64,000 bases of DNA from Siphonodentalium dalli (GCA_032622095.1 CP136068.1:112667546-112731545); one strand, 5' to 3'; counted from the stretch's first letter, positions 12,140-23,991 are shown. The notes: a model not told the origin generated them from the letters alone. Numbers and translations: made by a program.

Positions 12140-15100
12140 TGATATGATGTCCATTTCCGTGGTCGTGCAACCAGGGAAGATGCGGTTTGTGCCTTTTTGG
12201 ATTTCGCGTACCCGTGGAACCGGTCGCAAATTAGCGGTTAACAGTGCCATATCCACCCGAGCTATCGACTTGGGGGTTGGAACTATGGTTCATTCGGGTC
12301 CATTCTACACGTTAGTGCAAACCCCATCACGCTCGGACTCATAGGAGCGGTCCAGTCGGCGGGTGTTAATTTCGGCGTTTTTGCGTACATTTATAGCGAA
12401 TTCGGCAGCAGCGTATGGGTTAATTTATTCACTTCCGCTGCAGCTAGCGACTTGTCCGATCGCCCATGGATGCATATGGGTATTCACTTCATGATATAAT
12501 GTCCATTTCCGTGGTCAGGCAGTCAGGGGAGGTGCGGTCGGCGCCTTTTCGGATTTCCCGTACCTGGCGGAAACGGCCGCCAGTCAGGGGTTAACAGTGC
12601 CGTGACCGCTCGAGCTATCGACTTGGGGATTGGAACTTTGGTACATTCGGGTCCATTCTACACGATAGTGTAAACCCCATCTCGCTCGGACCCCTGGGGC
12701 GGTCCGGTCGGCGGGTGTTAATTTCGTCGTTTTTGCGTACATTTATAGCGAATTCGGCAGCAGCGTATGGGTTAATTTATTCACTTCCGCTGCAGCTAGC
12801 GACTTGTCCGATCGCCCATGGATGCATAGGGGTATTCACTTCATGATATAATGTCCATTTCCGTGGTCAGGCAGTCAGGGGAGGTGCGGTCGGCGCCTTT
12901 TTGGATTTCCCGTACCTGGCGGAAACGGCCGCCAGTCAGGGGTTAACAGTGCCGTGACCGCTCGATCTATCGACTTGGGGATTGGAACTATGGTACATTC
13001 GGGTCCATTCTACACGATAGTGCATACCCCATCACGCTCGGACCCACAGGGGCGGTCCGGTCGGCGGGTGTTAATTTCCGCGTTTTTGCGTACATTTATA
13101 GCGAATTCGGCAGCAGCGTATGGGTTAATTTATTCACTTACGCTGCAGCTAGCGACTTGTCCGATCGCCCATGGATGCATAGAGGTATTCACTTCATGAT
13201 ATATGTCCATTTCCGTGGTCAGGCAGTCAGGGGAGGTGCGATCGGCGCCTTTTTGGATTTCCCGTACCTGGCGGAAAAGGCCGCCAGTCAGGGGTTAACA
13301 GTGCCGTGACCGCTCGATCTATCGACTTGGGGATTGGAACTATGGTACATTCGGGTCCATTCTACACGTTAGTGCAAACCCCATCACGCTTGGATCCATA
13401 GGGGCGGTCCGGTCGGCGGGTGTTAATTTCGGTATTTTTGCGTACATTTATAGCGAATTCGGCAGCAGCGTATGGGTTAATTTATTCACTTCCGCTGCAG
13501 CTAGCGACTTGTCCGATCGCCCATGGATGCATATGGGTATTCACTTCATGATATAAAGTCCATTTCCGTGGTCAGGCAGTCAGGGGAGGTGCGGTCGGCG
13601 CCTTTTTCGATTTCCCGTACCTGGCGGAAACGGCCGCCAGTCAGGGGTTAACAGTGCCGTGACCGCTCGATCTATCGACTTGGGGATTGGAACTATGGTA
13701 CATTCGGGTCCATTCTACACGATAGTGCATACCCCATCACGCTCGGACCCACAGGGGCGGTCCGGTCGGCGGGTGTTAATTTCGGCGTTTTTGCGTACAT
13801 TTATAGCGAATTCGGCAGCAGCGTATGGGTTAATTTATTCACTTACGCTGCAGCTAGCGACTTGTCCGATCGCCCATGGATGCATAGAGGTATTCACTTC
13901 ATGATATATGTCCATTTCCGTGGTCAGGCAGTCAGGGGAGGTGCGATCGGCGCCTTTTTGGATTTCCCGTACCTGGCGGAAAAGGCCGCCAGTCAGGGGT
14001 TAACAGTGCCGTGACCGCTCGATCTATCGACTTGGGGATTGGAACTATGGTACATTCGGGTCCATTCTACACGTTAGTGCAAACCCCATCACGCTTGGAT
14101 CCATAGGGGCGGTCCGGTCGGCGGGTGTTAATTTCGGTATTTTTGCGTACATTTATAGCGAATTCGGCAGCAGCGTATGGGTTAATTTATTCACTTCCGC
14201 TGCAGCTAGCGACTTGTCCGATCGCCCATGGATGCATATGGGTATTCACTTCATGACATAAAGTCCATTTCCGTGGTCAGGCAGTCAGGGGAGGTGCGGT
14301 CGGCGCCTTTTTGGATTTCTCGTACCTGGCGTAAACGGCCGCCAGTCAGGGGTTAACAGTGCCGTGACCGCTCGAGCTATCGACTTGGGGATTGGAACTT
14401 TGGTACATTCGGGTCCATTCTACACGATAGTGCAAGCCCCATCTCGCTCGGACCCCTGGGGGCGGTCCGGTCGGCGGGTGTTAATTTCGTCGTTTTTGCG
14501 TACATTTATAGCGAATTCGGCAGCAGCGTATGGGTTAATTTATTCACTTCCGCTGCAGCTAGCGACTTGTCCGATCGCCCATGGATGCATAGGGGTATTC
14601 ACTTCATGATATAATGTCCATTTCCGTGGTCAGGCAGTCAGGGGAGGTGCGGTCGGCGCCTTTTTGGATTTCCCGTACCTGGCGGAAACGGCCGCCAGTC
14701 AGGGGTTAACAGTGCCGTGACCGCTCGATCTATCGACTTGGGGATTGGAACTATGGTACATTCGGGTCCATTCTACACGATAGTGCATACCCCATCACGC
14801 TCGGACCCACAGGGGCGGTCCGGTCGGCGGGTGTTAATTTCGGCGTTTTTGCGTACATTTATAGCGAATTCGGCAGCAGCGTATGGGTTAATTTATTCAC
14901 TTACGCTGCAGCTAGCGACTTGTCCGATCGCCCATGGATGCATAGGGGTATTCACTTCATGATATATGTCCATTTCCGTGGTCAGGCAGTCAGGGGAGGT
15001 GCGATCGGCGCCTTTTTGGATTTCCCGTACCTGGCGGAAAAGGCCGCCAGTCAGGGGTTAACAGTGCCGTGACCGCTCGATCTATCGACTTGGGGATTGG

Positions 15101-17177
15101 AACTATGGTACATTCGGGTCCATTCTACACGTTAGTGCAAACCCCATCACGCTTGGATCCATAGTGGCGGTCCGGTCGGCGGGTGTTAATTTCGGTATTT
15201 TTGCGTACATTTATAGCGAATTCGGCAGCAGCGTATGGGTTAATTTATTCACTTCCGCTGCAGCTAGCGACTTGTCCGATCGCCCATGGATGCATAGGGG
15301 TATTCACTTCATGATATAATGTCCATTTCCGTGGTCAGGCAGTCAGGGGAGGTGCGGTCGGCGCCTTTTTGGATTTCCCGTACCTGGCGGAAACGGCCGC
15401 CAGTCAGGGGTTAACAGTGCCGTGACCGCTCGATCTATCGACTTGGGGATTGGAACTATGGTACATTCGGGTCCATTCTACACGATAGTGCATACCCCAT
15501 CTCGCTCGGACCCATAGGGGCGGTCCGGTCGGCGGGTGTTAATTTCGGCGTATTTGCGTACACTTATAGCGAATTCGGCAGCAGCGTATGGGTTAATTTA
15601 TTCACTTCCGCTGCAGCTAGCGACTTGTCCGATCGCCCATGGATGCATATGGGTATTCACTTCATGATATAATGTCCATTTCCGTGGTCAGGCAGTCAGG
15701 GGAGGTGCGGTCGGCGCCTTTTCGGATTTCCCGTACCTGGCGGAAACGGCCGCCAGTCAGGGGTTAACAGTGCCGTGACCGCTCGAGCTATCGACTTGAG
15801 GATTGGAACTATGGTATATTCGGGTCCATTCTACACGTTAGTGCAAACCCCATCACGATCGGACCCATAGGGGCGGTCCGGTCGGCGGGTGTTAATTTCG
15901 GCATTTTTGCGTACATTTATAGCGAATTCGGCAGCAGCGTATGGGTTAATTTATTCACTTCCGCTGCAGCTAGCGTCTTGTCCGATCGCCCATGGATGCA
16001 TATGGGTATTCACTTCATGATATATGTCCATTTCCGTGGTCAGGCAGTCAGGGGAGGTGCGATCGGCGCCTTTTTGGATTTCACGTACCTGGCGGAAACG
16101 GCCGCCAGTCAGGGGTTAATAGTGCCGTGACCGCTCGATCTATCGACTTGGGGTTTGGAACTATGCTACAATCGGGTCCATTCTACACGTTAGTGCAAAC
16201 CCCATCACGCTCGGATCCATAGGGGCGGTCCGGTCGGCGGGTGTTAATTTCGGCATTTTTGCGTACATTTATAGCGAATTCGGCAGCAGCGTATGGGTTA
16301 ATTTATTCACTTCCGCTGCAGCTAGCGACTTGTCCGATCGCCCATGGATGCATATGGGTATTCACTTCATGATATAATGTCCATTTCCGTGGTCAGGCAG
16401 TCAGGGGAGGTGCGGTCGGCGCCTTTTCGGATTTTCCGTACCTGGCGGAAACGGCCGCCAGTCAGGGGTTAACAGTGCCGTGACCGCTCGAGCTATCGAC
16501 TTGGGGATTGGAACTATGGTACATTCGGGTCCATTCTACACGATAGTGCATACCCCATTGCGCTCGGACCCACAGGGGCGGTCCGGTCGACGGGTGTTAA
16601 TTTCGGCGTTTTTGCGTACATTTATAGCGAATTCGGCAGCAGCGTATGGGTTAATTTATTCACTTCCGCTGCAGCTAGCGACTTGTCCGATCGCCCATGG
16701 ATGCATATGGGTATTCACTTCATGATATAAAGTCCATTTCCGTGGTCAGGCAGTCAGGGGAGGTGCGGTCGGCGCCTTTTTGGATTTCTCGTACCTGGCG
16801 GAAACGGCCTCCAGTCAGGGGTTAACAGTGCCGTGACCGCTCGAGCTATCGACTTGGGGATTGGAACTTTGCTACATTCGGGTCCATTCTACACGATAGT
16901 GCAAACCCCATCTCGCTCGGACCCCTGGGGGCGGTCCGGTCGGCGGGTGTTAATTTCGTCGTTTTTGCGTACATTTATAGCGAATTCGGCAGCAGTGTAT
17001 GGGTTAATTTATTCACTTCCGCTGCAGCTAGCGACTTGTCCGATCGCCCATGGATGCATAGGGGTATTCACTTCATGATATAATGTCCATTTCCGTGGTC
17101 AGGCAGTCAGGGGAGGTGCGGTCGGCGCCTTGTTGGATTTCCCGTACCTGGCGGAAACGGCCGCCAGGCAGGGCTTA
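12140..17177 (+). repeat. 353-bp satellite, array 2 (plus orientation)
   Basis: About 14 monomers with starts near 12600, 12954, 13306, 13659, 14011, 14364 and so on to 16833, giving a spacing of 352-353 bp. Each holds TGACCGCTCGA..., the hairpin CTGGCGG-AAACGG-CCGCCAG, and a 70-bp stretch packed with hexamer palindromes. Monomer types are told apart by the segment after ATTCTACACG: type A (CGATAGTGCATACC...CCACAGG), type B (CGTTAGTGCAAACC...TCCATAG), type C (CGATAGTGCAAACC...CCCCTGG). The leftmost monomer is strongly diverged, as expected at an array edge. The right end is cut by a retrotransposon. Confidence 0.95.
12954..14363 (+). repeat. Higher-order repeat: two 705-bp A-B dimers
   Basis: 12954-13658 and 13659-14363 are each a type A plus type B pair and are almost identical to each other, more so than A is to B. 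This shows recent amplification in dimer steps. A third A-B pair starts at 14717. Confidence 0.8.
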
Positions 17178-17519
17178 TGCTGTTATATGTGAGTATTACT
17201 ATTACCAATGAAAGAACTGTAACGGGCAGCAAAATTATATAATCATGTATGCAAACTTGTATCGGCATCACTGGATATGGCTAACACTAACCGATATAGA
17301 ATTATGAAACTTGATCGATGGCTTCCTTAATTGATTAATCAGTGGTTGTAATTATTGATTTATTCATTGGGGGAAGTTGTTGGTCGGGTTCCATGGCTAC
17401 TGTGATATGGTATACTTTTCCTCAGTCAAAAGCATCTACAGTGGGTCGCACAAAGTACTAATCAGATCAAGTTGTGCCACAGGAGTTTGTCAGAATGATA
17501 ATAAATACTATTAATAATA

Positions 17520-17660
17520 AATACACAAGGGTACAAAATATATTTTAAATTACTTAATTATTTGGTTATTTTATTAAATAATTAAAATAAATTATTTAAT
17601 TACTTAATTATTTAATTATTTTAATTGTTTTAATTATATTTCAAATTAAATTACAAATTA
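17520..17660. repeat. TTAATTA-rich simple sequence
   Basis: Almost pure A/T built from repeated ATTAATTATTT and TAAATAATTAAAAT words, within the 5' region of the retrotransposon. Confidence 0.8.
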
Positions 17661-18964
17661 TATTTTTATTTACTATCATCTTGTCAAACCCCTGTGCCTG
17701 TACCGACATACTCACGAAATCACTACCACGAGACCAGTCCGAAATTAAATGTGGATACCATCTCTGTCCATTTTTGGTATAAACTGCACCATGCAGTCAT
17801 ACACCCAGTCTACAGACAGACAGACTGTGCAGTAATACATCCAGTATCACACATTTTGAACGAACGCAGAAAACCGGAGAAAATAAAGAAACATGAATAT
17901 TCTACTCAAGTCTCAGCTCCAGACACTTTATTGACAAAGCATGGACCAGAAATATCGTGTCCCACAAAAGGTGTCCTGACCTAAATAACAAATAAGCAAC
18001 TCACATGCAATCCCTCGTCATAATTTGCCATCGTCTACTAAAGGTCATGGCCGCACACATCGGAGTTATATGCGACAATCAGATACCAAAATAGTTTCAG
18101 GAACAGCCATTTTCATTATGTTCATTATTATATCTATTATTATGTGTGTTTGCTTTATAAATGTACCGTATATGAATTTAAAGGGGGTCTGCACACTAGG
18201 TCTGGCTTTGAGTATGTTGGGTGTGTAGGGGTGGTCCCGTAAATGTCCGGATTTGGTTTACCAATTTATTATTATATTAATATTCCATCCACCCCTGTAT
18301 TACAAACTGACTGGGGAAGAGTCTCATAACGATGACCATTTATAATAAACGAATATCTGAGTATTATGGCCCAAATGAATAGATCAAGGTGGAAACCCTA
18401 TTTGCCGAGATGAAGGAGGTAACTCTATTTGCTCCAACAACAAAAAACAGCACAAATTAGTATGCCTGTACAAATGTCCCAAACGGGTACATTTTGTGAC
18501 CAGTTCAAAAACATTATGTATTTCAAAATAATGTGAAATTAAAATAATGCGACTTGAAATTCTCATCGAAATTGAAATGCCATTTAAATTGTAGAGGGAT
18601 TAAAGGTAATAATACAATATATTCCACAACGATTGGCACTAAGACTAACGAACACAAAATAAATTCTAACATACTGAATTCTTTATAATCGGCTTGCTTC
18701 ATAATTTATAGTGATTAATCAACCCGGGAACAAGCGTGTCATTTTCATGATCACGCAAAATATGTACTTATATATGTTTATTTATACATACATGTATCTT
18801 GTTTTTTGTTTGTATTTCGAATTTATGATTGTTTGTCTCACCACTCATCACACTCTTCTAACGAACACACTTGTAGCGAACGCTGTCACGAATATGGTTT
18901 CGTACACAATACCCCATTGCCTGCCTGTAAACAGCAACGTGAGTTATTTCCAATTTAATCCGCC

Positions 18965-21900
18965 ATGACATCAAATCTAGTGCAATATAGGCAGGCGATA
19001 GGGCTTTTCAACTTACGTACCAGTAGGTGCAATGTGGATAAATTTTCCAAAACTCGGCGTGGTAATACTTCAAACATTAAATTGCCTAAATTCGGACACA
19101 TGCAAAAATTACTTGTTCGTACAGTTCTAATAAGTATGTTTTTGATTATTTTGAGCAATGACGTGCATAAAAATCCAGGTCCGCGTGAGAAGGAGACATT
19201 ATCAATTTTCCATTATAATGTCCGAAGTCTAAGACACAAATTGTCCAAACTAACTGAGCATATTGATGAATATGATATTGTTTGTTTTACAGAAACCCAT
19301 TTAAATGTTGGTTTTCCAAGCGAAAAAATATTGTTTCCTAATTATCAGGGGCCAATTAGATTGGATAGAAACGAACGAGGAGGTGGTCTAGCAATTTACT
19401 TTGCTGACGGTCTCGTATTTAAACATATTCCTCAACTCGACTTTGATGATGAAATACTCTGGTTCGAAATTGGTTCGAAACAAAAAATTCTGCTATGTGT
19501 GACTTATCGATCAGAGAAGGAATGTATAGAATCATATTGGAAAGACCTAGAATCCTCTGTTGAAAGCGCTCTTTCGATAAATCCCTCCCTGATTATTGTC
19601 GGTGACTTAAATTGTGACCTTTTGAAACAATCAGGACCATTGCACGATATAAAAAGTAGATGGACTCTAACGAACGCTATCACCAACCCAACTCGTGTGA
19701 CTGGAAGCTCCTCGACCTTGATCGACCCAATTTTGTTAAGTGATACTCTATCATTCGTTAACGCATCCACTATTGATCTGGGCCACTCAGACCATTATGC
19801 GACCACCATAGAACTACTTACACCCAATCGTAAATCAGAGACATGCATTCGTCAGGTATGGAATTATACCAAAGGTGATTACTTAAATATGAATGCAGAG
19901 ATCCATGCAATAAATTGGACAGATGTTTTATCTGAAAGAGGCACAAACATAAATGTAAATACAATGGTAACCATTTTCACAGACATGTTCCTTAATATTG
20001 CAAAAAAGTATATACCATTTCAAACAATTACAATTAGGACAAATGATAAACCATGGTTTGATAGCTCTATTAGATTAAATATAAGAAAAAGAGATCGCTT
20101 AAGAAAGAAAGCTTTAAAATCAAATACACAAATGCACTGGGACAAGTATAAACAAATTCGAAATAAGATAAACAACATGAAAAAATTTGCAAAAGAGAAA
20201 TATTTTTTTAATCTGGATGAAAATTTGAAACTCAACACAGGTCCAAAGCAATTCTGGCATGTCGTGAAACAGCTGCTTAACAATTTTTCTAATAAGAGTA
20301 AAATCCCAACTCTAGAGTTTAACAACTCATTTTATGATTCTGATGAAGAAAAGGCTGAACTGTTGAACAAAATGTTTATAATGAATAGCACCATAGACAG
20401 TTCGGAATCTGACATTCCCAATTTCGCAAATAGAACAGCATCAAATATAAGCTCGATAGAAACATCCGAAGATGAAATTTCGACTATTCTCAAATCTTTA
20501 TCTACACATAAAGCCAATGGTCCGGATGGTATCAGTAACAAAATGTTAAAGGAAAACCACAGCTCAGTATGCAAACCACTCAAAATAATATTTAATAAAT
20601 CGCTGAAGAGCTGTTGTTTTCCGGACACATGGAAACGTGCTGATGTCATACCATTGTTCAAAAAAGGAAAATCACAAGATCCAAATAATTACAGACCCAT
20701 TTCACTTCTCAGTTGTGTTGGAAAAGTTCTCGAAAGAATCGTTCACAATAAAATGTTTATACATTTGCAATCCAGAGATCTCTTATATTCGCACCAGTCT
20801 GGTTTTATTCCCGGTCATGGAACGGAACTACAACTGATAGAAATTATTCATAATATAGTAGAAGCGCTTGATAAAGGTGATACGACATGTGCAGTATTCT
20901 GTGATATTTCCAAAGCCTTTGACAAAGTGTGGCATCGTGGTCTTATACATAAGCTCGATAAATATGGTATTAAAGGAGATATTCTTAAATGGTCTGTGAA
21001 CTACCTTGAAAATCGCAAACAACGCGTACGAATTAACTCCAGTTTTTCCAAATACGCACCTATAACAGCAGGAGTCCCCCAAGGATCCGTAATCGGGCCT
21101 CTTATGTTTCTCATATATATAAATGACATTTCGGACAATTTAGAATCCCGAGCTAGACTATTTGCCGATGATACATGTCTCATGAATGCAAACTCTGATC
21201 TACAAACTTTAGAATCGACGATAAATAATGACATGCGGAAAATCAATGAATGGGCTGAAAAGTGGATAGTCAAATTTAATAGTGCCAAAACTAAAGTACT
21301 GCTGTTTACAAGTATAGAAAATATTATAAAACCAGATATAGTTTTCAATGGAGCTACCCTTGATTATACGCACAGTCACACACACCTGGGTATTGACATC
21401 TCAGAAGATTTATCATGGAATATTTATATCGAAAATATATGTACTAAAGCCTATGCAAGACTTTCCCAAATGAGAAAACTGAAATATCTTCTTAACCGTC
21501 AGACTCTCGAAATATTATATTTATCTCACGTCCGTCCATTAATGGAGTATGCTAGTTGTGTATGGTTTGGAGCACCTGACTATCTATTAAAAAGACTAGA
21601 TGATATACAAATCGAAGCTGCACGTATAGTTACAGGTTGTACAAAATCGGTCCCCCATGATAGGTTGCTCTTTGAACTCGGATGGGAGAGGCTGGAAAGT
21701 AGGCGGTATGTTAAACGAATGAGTATATTTTACAATATTGCAAACGGCAAAGCCCCCGCCTACTTAACTCAGCTTCTTCCGTCAAAGGTTAAGGAGAAAT
21801 GTGATTACGAACTGAGAAATGCATCAAATTTAAATCGTCCCATTTCAAATAGCAAACGAACAGATAAAACTTTCTTCCCCACATGCGTTATGGATTGGAA

Positions 21901-22333
21901 CAAATTGGATGAAAAAAAAGAAAGAAACATTCCACTCGATAGGTTCAAGAAAGCACTAGTAACTAAGCCATTAAAACCACCAACATATTTTTCATATGGT
22001 AAACGGCTATTGAACATCCTTCATTGTAAACTGAGGTGTGAATGTAGTAATCTACAAGCTGATAAACTTCAAAATTATATAGCAATTTCTGCTACATGTA
22101 GATGTGGACATTCTGTAGAAAATGCTTTCCACTATTTTTTTGAATGCCACCTACACTTTGAAGAAAGAATTACACTTCGTAATAATCTTCTGCGCTTTAA
22201 TATACATTCAGTTAAAACACTAATATTTGGGGACCCGAACTTAAAACAATTAGAAAATGAACATATCTTTAAAGCTGTGCAAAATTACTTACGAGATACA
22301 ACTCAAGAGGAAAATCCGACAAAGTTCTATTAA
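18965..22333 (+). CDS. Retrotransposon ORF2: endonuclease and reverse transcriptase
   Basis: This single uninterrupted 1122-aa frame encodes target-primed retrotransposition functions. Residues ~50-64 are a hydrophobic segment, followed by a 2A-like motif ending NPGP (66-73). The APE-type endonuclease spans ~78-287: NVRSLR, FTETH with catalytic Glu110, RGGGLAIY, GDLN at 213-216, SDH near 275-277. The RT spans ~500-790: HKANGPDG, NNYRPISLL, FCDISKAFD with the first catalytic Asp, AGVPQGSVIGP, and FADD at 733-736 (DNA 21161-21172). The tail has HVRPLMEYASCVW and a C-terminal CxC...H...C motif near 1045-1061. Length and order match L2/CR1-superfamily ORF2 proteins. All key residues are present, so it could be active or only recently silenced. 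The upstream Met at 18965 is the first of the frame; the exact start is uncertain. Confidence 0.95.
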   Translation: MTSNLVQYRQAIGLFNLRTSRCNVDKFSKTRRGNTSNIKLPKFGHMQKLLVRTVLISMFLIILSNDVHKNPGPREKETLSIFHYNVRSLRHKLSKLTEHIDEYDIVCFTETHLNVGFPSEKILFPNYQGPIRLDRNERGGGLAIYFADGLVFKHIPQLDFDDEILWFEIGSKQKILLCVTYRSEKECIESYWKDLESSVESALSINPSLIIVGDLNCDLLKQSGPLHDIKSRWTLTNAITNPTRVTGSSSTLIDPILLSDTLSFVNASTIDLGHSDHYATTIELLTPNRKSETCIRQVWNYTKGDYLNMNAEIHAINWTDVLSERGTNINVNTMVTIFTDMFLNIAKKYIPFQTITIRTNDKPWFDSSIRLNIRKRDRLRKKALKSNTQMHWDKYKQIRNKINNMKKFAKEKYFFNLDENLKLNTGPKQFWHVVKQLLNNFSNKSKIPTLEFNNSFYDSDEEKAELLNKMFIMNSTIDSSESDIPNFANRTASNISSIETSEDEISTILKSLSTHKANGPDGISNKMLKENHSSVCKPLKIIFNKSLKSCCFPDTWKRADVIPLFKKGKSQDPNNYRPISLLSCVGKVLERIVHNKMFIHLQSRDLLYSHQSGFIPGHGTELQLIEIIHNIVEALDKGDTTCAVFCDISKAFDKVWHRGLIHKLDKYGIKGDILKWSVNYLENRKQRVRINSSFSKYAPITAGVPQGSVIGPLMFLIYINDISDNLESRARLFADDTCLMNANSDLQTLESTINNDMRKINEWAEKWIVKFNSAKTKVLLFTSIENIIKPDIVFNGATLDYTHSHTHLGIDISEDLSWNIYIENICTKAYARLSQMRKLKYLLNRQTLEILYLSHVRPLMEYASCVWFGAPDYLLKRLDDIQIEAARIVTGCTKSVPHDRLLFELGWERLESRRYVKRMSIFYNIANGKAPAYLTQLLPSKVKEKCDYELRNASNLNRPISNSKRTDKTFFPTCVMDWNKLDEKKERNIPLDRFKKALVTKPLKPPTYFSYGKRLLNILHCKLRCECSNLQADKLQNYIAISATCRCGHSVENAFHYFFECHLHFEERITLRNNLLRFNIHSVKTLIFGDPNLKQLENEHIFKAVQNYLRDTTQEENPTKFY
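19160..19183 (+). other. 2A-like ribosome-skipping motif (DVHKNPGP)
   Basis: Asp-Val-x-x-Asn-Pro-Gly-Pro directly follows a hydrophobic run (VLISMFLIILSN) and directly precedes the endonuclease domain. 2A-like oligopeptides at the N-terminus of ORF2 are known from L2/Crack/CR1-type non-LTR elements of sea urchins, molluscs and others. There they make the ribosome skip the Gly-Pro bond. Here His replaces the common Glu but the NPGP core is intact. Activity is inferred, not shown. Confidence 0.8.
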
Positions 22334-22684
22334 GACGCTCGCATCATTTGAATGCAAATTGTAAAAATGTTAACAATGCACCATGAGGTACATGTATCAC
22401 ATTTAAAACAGCTACTTGAAATCATTATTGAAATTATTTAGAATTGGTGGGGTGGTGAGACTATACAAACTATTTTTCAAATAATATAAAATGATATACT
22501 GTATGTATACACTTGTAAATATGTTATACCTATTGTGTTGACAACCCCAATTATTATGTATCAGTGTTATAACGGCAATTGGGAGAGGGGGTTATGTATA
22601 AGTGGATCGCACTTGTCCTCCAATCCCAATGCCAATCTGTATTGTTATATACTTATTGGTAATAAATATGTTTAAACTAAACTA

Positions 22685-23935
22685 AGGGGTTAACAGTGCC
22701 GTGACCGCTCGAGCTATCGACTTGGGGATTTGAACTATGGTACATTCGGGTCCATTCTACACGATAGTACATACCCCATCACGCTAGGACCCACAGGGGC
22801 GGTCCGGTCGGCGGGTGTTAATTTCGGCGTTTTTGCGTACGTTTATAGCGAATTCGGCAGCAGCGTATGGGTTAATTTATTCACTTCCGCTGCAGCTAGC
22901 GACTTGTCCGATCGCCCATGGATGCATATGGGTATTCACTTCATGATATAAAGTCCATTTCCGTGGTCAGGCAGTCAGGGGAGGTGCGGTCGGCGCCTTT
23001 TTGGATTTCTCGTACCTGGCGGAAACGGCCGCCAGTCAGGGGTTAACAGTGTCGTGACCGCTCGAGCTATCGACTTGGGGATTGGAACTTTGGTACATTC
23101 GGGTCCATTCTACACGATAGTGCAAACCCCATCTCGCTCGGACCCCTGGGGGCGGTCCGGCCGGCGGGTGTTAATTTCGTCGTTTTTGCGTACATTTATA
23201 GCGAATTCGGCAGCAGCGTATGGGTTTATTTATTCACTTCCGCTGCAGCTAGCGACTTGTCCGATCGCCCATGGATGCATAGGGGTATTCACTTCATGAT
23301 ATAATGTCCATTTCCGTGGTCAGGCAGTCAGGGGAGGTGCGGTCGGCGCCTTTTTGGATTTCCCGTACCTGGCGGAAACGGCCGCCAGTCAGGGGTTAAC
23401 AGTGCCGTGACCGCTCGAGCTATCGACTTGGGGATTGGAACTATGGTACATTAGGGTCCATTCTACACGATAGTGCATACCCCATCACGCTCGGACCCAC
23501 AGGGGCGGTCCGGTCGGCGGGTGTTAATTTCGGCGTTTTTGCGTACATTTATAGCGAATTCGGCAGCAGCGTATGGGTTAATTTATTCACTTCCGCTGCA
23601 GCTAGCGACTTGTCCGATCGCCCATGGATGCATATGGGTATTCACTTCATGATATAAAGCCCATTTCCGTGGTCAGGCAGTCAGGGGAGGTGCGGTCGGC
23701 GCCTTTTTGGATTTCTCGTACCTGGCGGAAACGGCCGCCAGTCAGGGGTTAACAGTGCCGTGACCGCTCGAGCTATCGACTTGGGGATTGGAACTTTGGT
23801 ACATTCGGGTCCATTCTACACGATAGTACAAACCCCATCTCGCTCGGACCCCTGGGGGCGGTCCGGTCGGGTGCGGTCGGGTCCGGTCGGGTGCGGTCGG
23901 GTGCGGTCGGGTTTTAGTAGGACCCATGCGATGGT
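22685..23935 (+). repeat. 353-bp satellite, array 3, ending in 10-bp minisatellite
   Basis: Continuation of array 2 beyond the inserted retrotransposon: about 3.3 monomers in alternating A-C-A-C order (near 22700, 23054, 23407, 23760). The last, type C, monomer runs into (GGTCGGGTGC)n at 23866-23912 and then the boundary word GTTTTAGTAGGA. This mirrors the left edge of array 1. Confidence 0.95.
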
Positions 23936-23991
23936 ATTAAAATTGCGGGCTGTGGGCGTGGCGAAATGAAAGGCCAACTAAGTGCAGTACA

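Larger units (their letters stand above)
17178..22684 (+). mobile_element. L2/CR1-like non-LTR retrotransposon, near-intact, in satellite
   Basis: This 5.5-kb element sits inside a satellite monomer. The array stops at AGGGCTTA (17170-17177) and resumes at AGGGGTTA (22685-22692), a 7-of-8 match that looks like a target-site duplication. It has a 1.8-kb AT-rich 5' region with no recognisable ORF1, one long ORF (18965-22333), and a 350-bp 3' UTR with AATAAA near 22663 ending GTTTAAACTAAACTA. The 5' region includes a very AT-rich tandem stretch (17520-17660). Whether the 5' end is complete cannot be told from one copy. Confidence 0.85.

Noticed and set aside
12954-13199. Recurring 81-aa ORFs (MTARSIDLG... 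type) in every satellite monomer
   Set aside because: They follow the 353-bp period, exist only where a monomer lacks a chance stop, show no synonymous bias I can see, and belong to a satellite present in both orientations. They are repeat shadows, not a gene family.
17694-17984. 96-aa ORF upstream of the retrotransposon ORF2 as ORF1
   Set aside because: It has no coiled coil, RRM or zinc-knuckle pattern and is shorter than any ORF1 I know. The 5' region may simply lack ORF1, as reported for some 2A-bearing elements.
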